From NCBI GenBank assembly GCA_025558095.1, contig JAIVFI010000039.1, positions 62,001 through 126,000 of the forward strand: a DNA stretch of 64,000 nt, given 5' to 3'. The position numbers were made by a program, and so were the translations under genes. Within the stretch, counting starts at the first letter, position 1, and each line of letters begins with the position of its first letter. Of this stretch, positions 61,011 through 64,000 are shown in pieces. The notes beneath the pieces were generated by a model. The model saw only the letters and a program-made list of their open reading frames with translations, ran no database searches and had not been told where the DNA came from. Source of the DNA: Hyaloraphidium curvatum (Eukaryota; Monoblepharomycota; Hyaloraphidiomycetes; Hyaloraphidiales; Hyaloraphidiaceae).

Positions 61011-62116
61011 GAAAAGGGCGTTTCACAGCGGAGGAATATGGGAAACGCTCCGGCGGCGGCCTGCGCCCGCAACGAAACGCCAAAGGACGGCAACGCACCA
61101 AAATCAATGAATCCCACGGGAAACTCACCAGGTAGTGCGGCAAAGTGTGATTGAATATGCTCGTAATGTATTCCGCGGGTTTCCTGTTGGGCAAGCGCGC
61201 CAACCAAGATTGTCCGTTTTGCATGGCCGGCGGACCCTACGACGGCCAGTCGGCCCCCTAAATCAAAGGGCCAACCAACACAATGAAGTTCATGATGTCC
61301 AATTTCAAGAACGCGGCGGCGCCTAAGAATGAGGCCAAGCCGTGCCCGGGGCCTGCCGTTCCCGCGACACCCCCGCGATGGAGACAAATAGGTGGAACGC
61401 GCGCCACCTTCGTTGGGCGATTCGCGCGTGAAAGCGGGCAAGGCCACCTTTCTGCGGTGCTGGAGATCGGAACCTGGCCGGTAGGAGCCTGGGTGGAATG
61501 TTCGGGGGTGTGCACACAGAAGGTTCTGCTTTTCGTTGTGATGGGGATTCGACGAAAGATATACAAGGGGGCGCCGCTCGCCTGGCTCCTCTTCTCTGCG
61601 CCCCCAAGGAACCGAAACACCGGCACAGGCTACGACCACGTAGTCTTGGAAGGCTCCTGGGGCCCTGGAAGTCCAAGGTCGAGGAGTTCCGTGTCTCCAA
61701 GGTGATGTGCCTTGCCGATGCTTTCGTGCCCAAGGCAGGAGAATTGCACGGCCGTTGCGAGCTCGAAGGAGGTCGGCAAGTGGAGCACCGGCAAGCGGAG
61801 CAGACAGGTACACTCAAAGAGGCGACGCGGAGTTCCTCCTCATCTCCGCGGAGAAGAACGCGGTACGAGGCGTGCTCCAAAGACAAAATGAACGTGCCGC
61901 GAAGCGAGCGTGAACGATTTCCTGCAGGATTCGTGGGGTTTGGGAATCACCTTTTACGCGTGCGGGGCCCGGTGGCGGAGGTCGGCCGGCTCGTGAGTGG
62001 GTGACACTTTTCCGGCTTGCCTCCCCGCGCCGCACCCCAGCAAATCCCCTGCCGGCCCTCTCCGCCGGCCTTTCTCGAGCGTTCTCTTTCCCTTTCCTCC
62101 GTTCCCGCAGGCAGCC
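61011..62116. other. Intergenic, no gene supported
   Basis: Open frames (for example 61283-61705 plus and 61323-61886 minus) overlap and show no motifs or splice patterns. The region includes the sulfotransferase promoter on one side and that of the paraoxonase-like gene on the other. Confidence 0.4.
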
Positions 62117-63436
62117 ATGTCGCGCCTCCTCACCCTCGCGGTGCTCGCGCTCCCCATCGCGTACCTCGCGCAGCCGGGCGCCCTCAGCTCCATTAAGCCC
62201 TTCCTCCGCCCCGCCCTGTCGCTGCTGCCCTTCTGGCACGGCATGCCGTTCGACCCCGCCGAGGTCGGTCGGCACGAGGACCTGCTTGCCGGGGAGCCGT
62301 TCGGCACCGAAGGGTGCGAGATGCGGTTCAAGGGCGTCGCGGACGCGTGCGAGGACGGGCAGGTGCACTACCCCTCGCACACGGCCATCTGGGCGTGCGG
62401 CACGATATACGGGAGGCAGCACTTCTGGCCGCCCTTCAGGCTGTACAACCGGACCTCGGGGAGGCAGCAGGACTACGTGGTCACGTACAACATGGAGACG
62501 AACAAGGTCCAGCGGCTCAAGACTCCCGGGTACAACGGGGAGCTCAACTTCCACGGGATGGGCATCTGGTATGCCCCGGACAAGCAGAACGAGGTCTACA
62601 TCTTCCTGGTCAACCACAAGTCGGAGCCCCAGTCGTGCATCACCATCTTCAAGCACACCATCGGCACGGACAGCATGGAATTCTTCCACGAGAACTGCGA
62701 CCCGCTGATTGTGTCGCCCAACGACGTGGCTCCCACCGGTCCCAAGAGCTTCTACATGGTTGGTTCCGTTGCTGGCCCGGCGCCATCAGGGCTGAGCATC
62801 TCCGGTCCCTGCGCCAAACAGGCCAACGCGCACCGGTTCAACGACCACGGCCGCGGGGGCCTCCAAGGTTTCCTCGCCCGCATCGAGAACGAGCTCGGCC
62901 AGTGGCAGTGGACCAACGTCATCTATTGCGACGGCACCAACCCCTGCCGCAAGGTCGCCGGCAACCACGTCGGCGCCAACGGCGTGCTCCTGGTCGGGGA
63001 CCTTCTCTACGTCGACGACTGGCAGGGCGCCTTCGTCGCGGTCTACAAACGCGAGAAGGACGACTCGCTCACGTTCCTGGAAAAGATTCCCCTGGGAAGC
63101 CCGATCGACAACCTCTCGTACGACCCCAAGGCCGACGCATTCCTCGGCGCCACGTTCCCCTCGGTTCCCCGCGCCACGGCGCACCTGTGGGCTCCCCGCG
63201 ACCACGTGCTGGTCCCCTTCACCATCACCCGGATCAAGCGGGCGGCGGACCCCGCGCCCGGAAAGACCAAGCACGAGGCCACCATCATCATGTACTCCGA
63301 CAAGATGACGGGATCCGTGTCGACGGCGCTGTCGGACGCGAGCATCGGCAAGTCGGTTGTGGGCGGGATCGTGAACGAGGGTCTGCTGGTGTGCGACAGG
63401 GCCCTGGCCGAGGACGTGAGTGCTTCGATGCCGTGA
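62117..63436 (+). CDS. Paraoxonase/arylesterase-like six-bladed propeller, secreted
   Basis: 439 aa from ATG 62117. The N-terminal hydrophobic segment (LLTLAVLALPIAYLAQPG) is a signal or anchor, retained as in animal paraoxonases. Blade motifs include LNFHGMGIWYAPDKQNEVYI, FLVNHK, SPNDVAPTGPKSFYMVGS (corresponding to the VNDI...GPEHFY calcium-site region) and NHVGANGVLLVGDLLYVDD. These fit the PON/SMP-30 propeller with two calcium ions. It would hydrolyse lactones or esters outside the cell. Intronless. Confidence 0.7.
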   Translation: MSRLLTLAVLALPIAYLAQPGALSSIKPFLRPALSLLPFWHGMPFDPAEVGRHEDLLAGEPFGTEGCEMRFKGVADACEDGQVHYPSHTAIWACGTIYGRQHFWPPFRLYNRTSGRQQDYVVTYNMETNKVQRLKTPGYNGELNFHGMGIWYAPDKQNEVYIFLVNHKSEPQSCITIFKHTIGTDSMEFFHENCDPLIVSPNDVAPTGPKSFYMVGSVAGPAPSGLSISGPCAKQANAHRFNDHGRGGLQGFLARIENELGQWQWTNVIYCDGTNPCRKVAGNHVGANGVLLVGDLLYVDDWQGAFVAVYKREKDDSLTFLEKIPLGSPIDNLSYDPKADAFLGATFPSVPRATAHLWAPRDHVLVPFTITRIKRAADPAPGKTKHEATIIMYSDKMTGSVSTALSDASIGKSVVGGIVNEGLLVCDRALAEDVSASMP

Positions 63437-63896
63437 GCTTGAGGGATGCGATGGGCTGACTCAGTTGCGGCCGGCAGGTGAACGGGATCCCGGCGTAACA
63501 GGGCGGACGAGGGAGGCGGGTTTCGGGACAGTTTTGGGACTGCGGACCGATGAGTGGAGCCGGAACAAATGAAAAATGGCAGGATGTATCGCGCGCGAAG
63601 AAGAATCGTTGCCTTGAGCATGCAGCCTAGCCCTCCGCGTGAGGACCTATCCGTGTTGGCGCTCGCGCCAGTCAGAGACCCACGGTCGTGCGCGCCACCT
63701 CGCATTGCGTTGTTCCCAACACCCCGGCATACCAACGGGCCCGCGATTGCACTTGTGCGATCGACGGAGAGTTCGGATAGAAGGTGTAGGGACTGAGGGC
63801 ACATCGCTCTTGGCCGGGACTCCAAGGTGGGCGAATGTAGCCGCGCAAAAGCCTTGATTCAAGAATCCTTGAGTACTGGTGGTGGCCGAAAATGTT
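63437..63896. other. Intergenic, no gene seen
   Basis: Short frames on both strands without motifs, between the paraoxonase-like gene and the end of the next minus-strand gene. Confidence 0.4.
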
Positions 63897-64000
63897 CTAA
63901 AGGAATTCATCGTCGTAGAAGCTCCAGACCGCCACCGCCGTCCACGCGACCGCCGCGAGCACGATCTCGACCGCGTACGCGACCAGCGCCCTCCCGACCG
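63897..64000 (-). CDS. C-terminal end of a membrane protein (partial)
   Basis: The minus strand reads ALVAYAVEIVLAAVAWTAVA then VWSFYDDEFL and a TAG at 63897-63899. The last 34 residues form one hydrophobic helix with a short acidic tail. The rest of the gene lies beyond the window. Family not determinable. Confidence 0.45.
   Translation of the reverse strand, partial: VGRALVAYAVEIVLAAVAWTAVAVWSFYDDEFL

Noticed and set aside
1-64000. CRISPR array, rRNA genes or bacterial operons
   Set aside because: No spaced direct repeats of CRISPR type, no rRNA sequence, and spliced eukaryotic genes throughout.

Overview
The window reads as nuclear DNA of a fungus, probably an early-diverging zoosporic (chytrid-like) lineage. 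It is GC-rich and gene-dense, with many short introns of about 45-75 nt, mostly GTGGGT/GTGAGT...CAG. It encodes a Zn2Cys6 factor with a fungal transcription-factor domain, a chitin-deacetylase-type enzyme, a Rax2-like surface propeller, and several MYND-finger and F-box proteins. Lineage placement is an inference from gene content. No species can be named from the sequence alone.

Layout. 1-12 kb: 3' end of a fatty-acid-hydroxylase gene, a DUF4037 gene, MYND and MYND-related zinc proteins, a VOC protein, an FAD oxidoreductase, a coiled-coil protein and an F-box gene. 12-27 kb: a PHD-SET regulator, a membrane-anchored beta-rich protein, a GST with a leader peptide, a membrane-anchored MYND protein, an F-box protein, a Rax2-like propeller and an anchored methyltransferase. 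27-47 kb: a GST, a DUF4380 protein, a four-span membrane protein, a polysaccharide deacetylase, a fucosyltransferase-like protein, a serine hydrolase, a 100-aa four-exon gene, a secreted Cys-rich protein, the Zn2Cys6 factor and two conserved unknowns.

47.5-52.6 kb holds a tandem duplication. Each unit carries a multi-span membrane protein gene and, tail to tail with it, a sulfotransferase gene. Unit 1 is damaged: the membrane gene has an internal deletion and the sulfotransferase is 5'-truncated. In unit 2 the sulfotransferase is split by a 7.9-kb mobile element (52562-60489).

The element is the most unusual thing here. It is much more AT-rich than the host and has 674-bp terminal inverted repeats that look identical. 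It is flanked by a 5-bp (possibly 6-bp) target-site duplication. It carries tightly packed intronless genes: a D5-like superfamily 3 helicase, a PD-(D/E)XK (Vsr-like) nuclease, two small proteins with F-box-like N-termini, one unknown protein and a pair of paralogous acidic-tailed proteins. Its intergenic spaces are filled with hairpin-prone repeats centred on CACGTG. I see no integrase, transposase, capsid or polymerase gene. It resembles a linear-plasmid or transpoviron-like replicon, or a reduced Polinton/giant-virus relative, that has integrated into a host gene.

60.5-64 kb: the 5' part of the interrupted sulfotransferase, a paraoxonase-like secreted propeller and the end of a membrane protein gene running off the window.

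Several otherwise good genes are broken by single-base frame changes that fall in short homopolymer runs. These may be assembly errors rather than biology and are flagged gene by gene.
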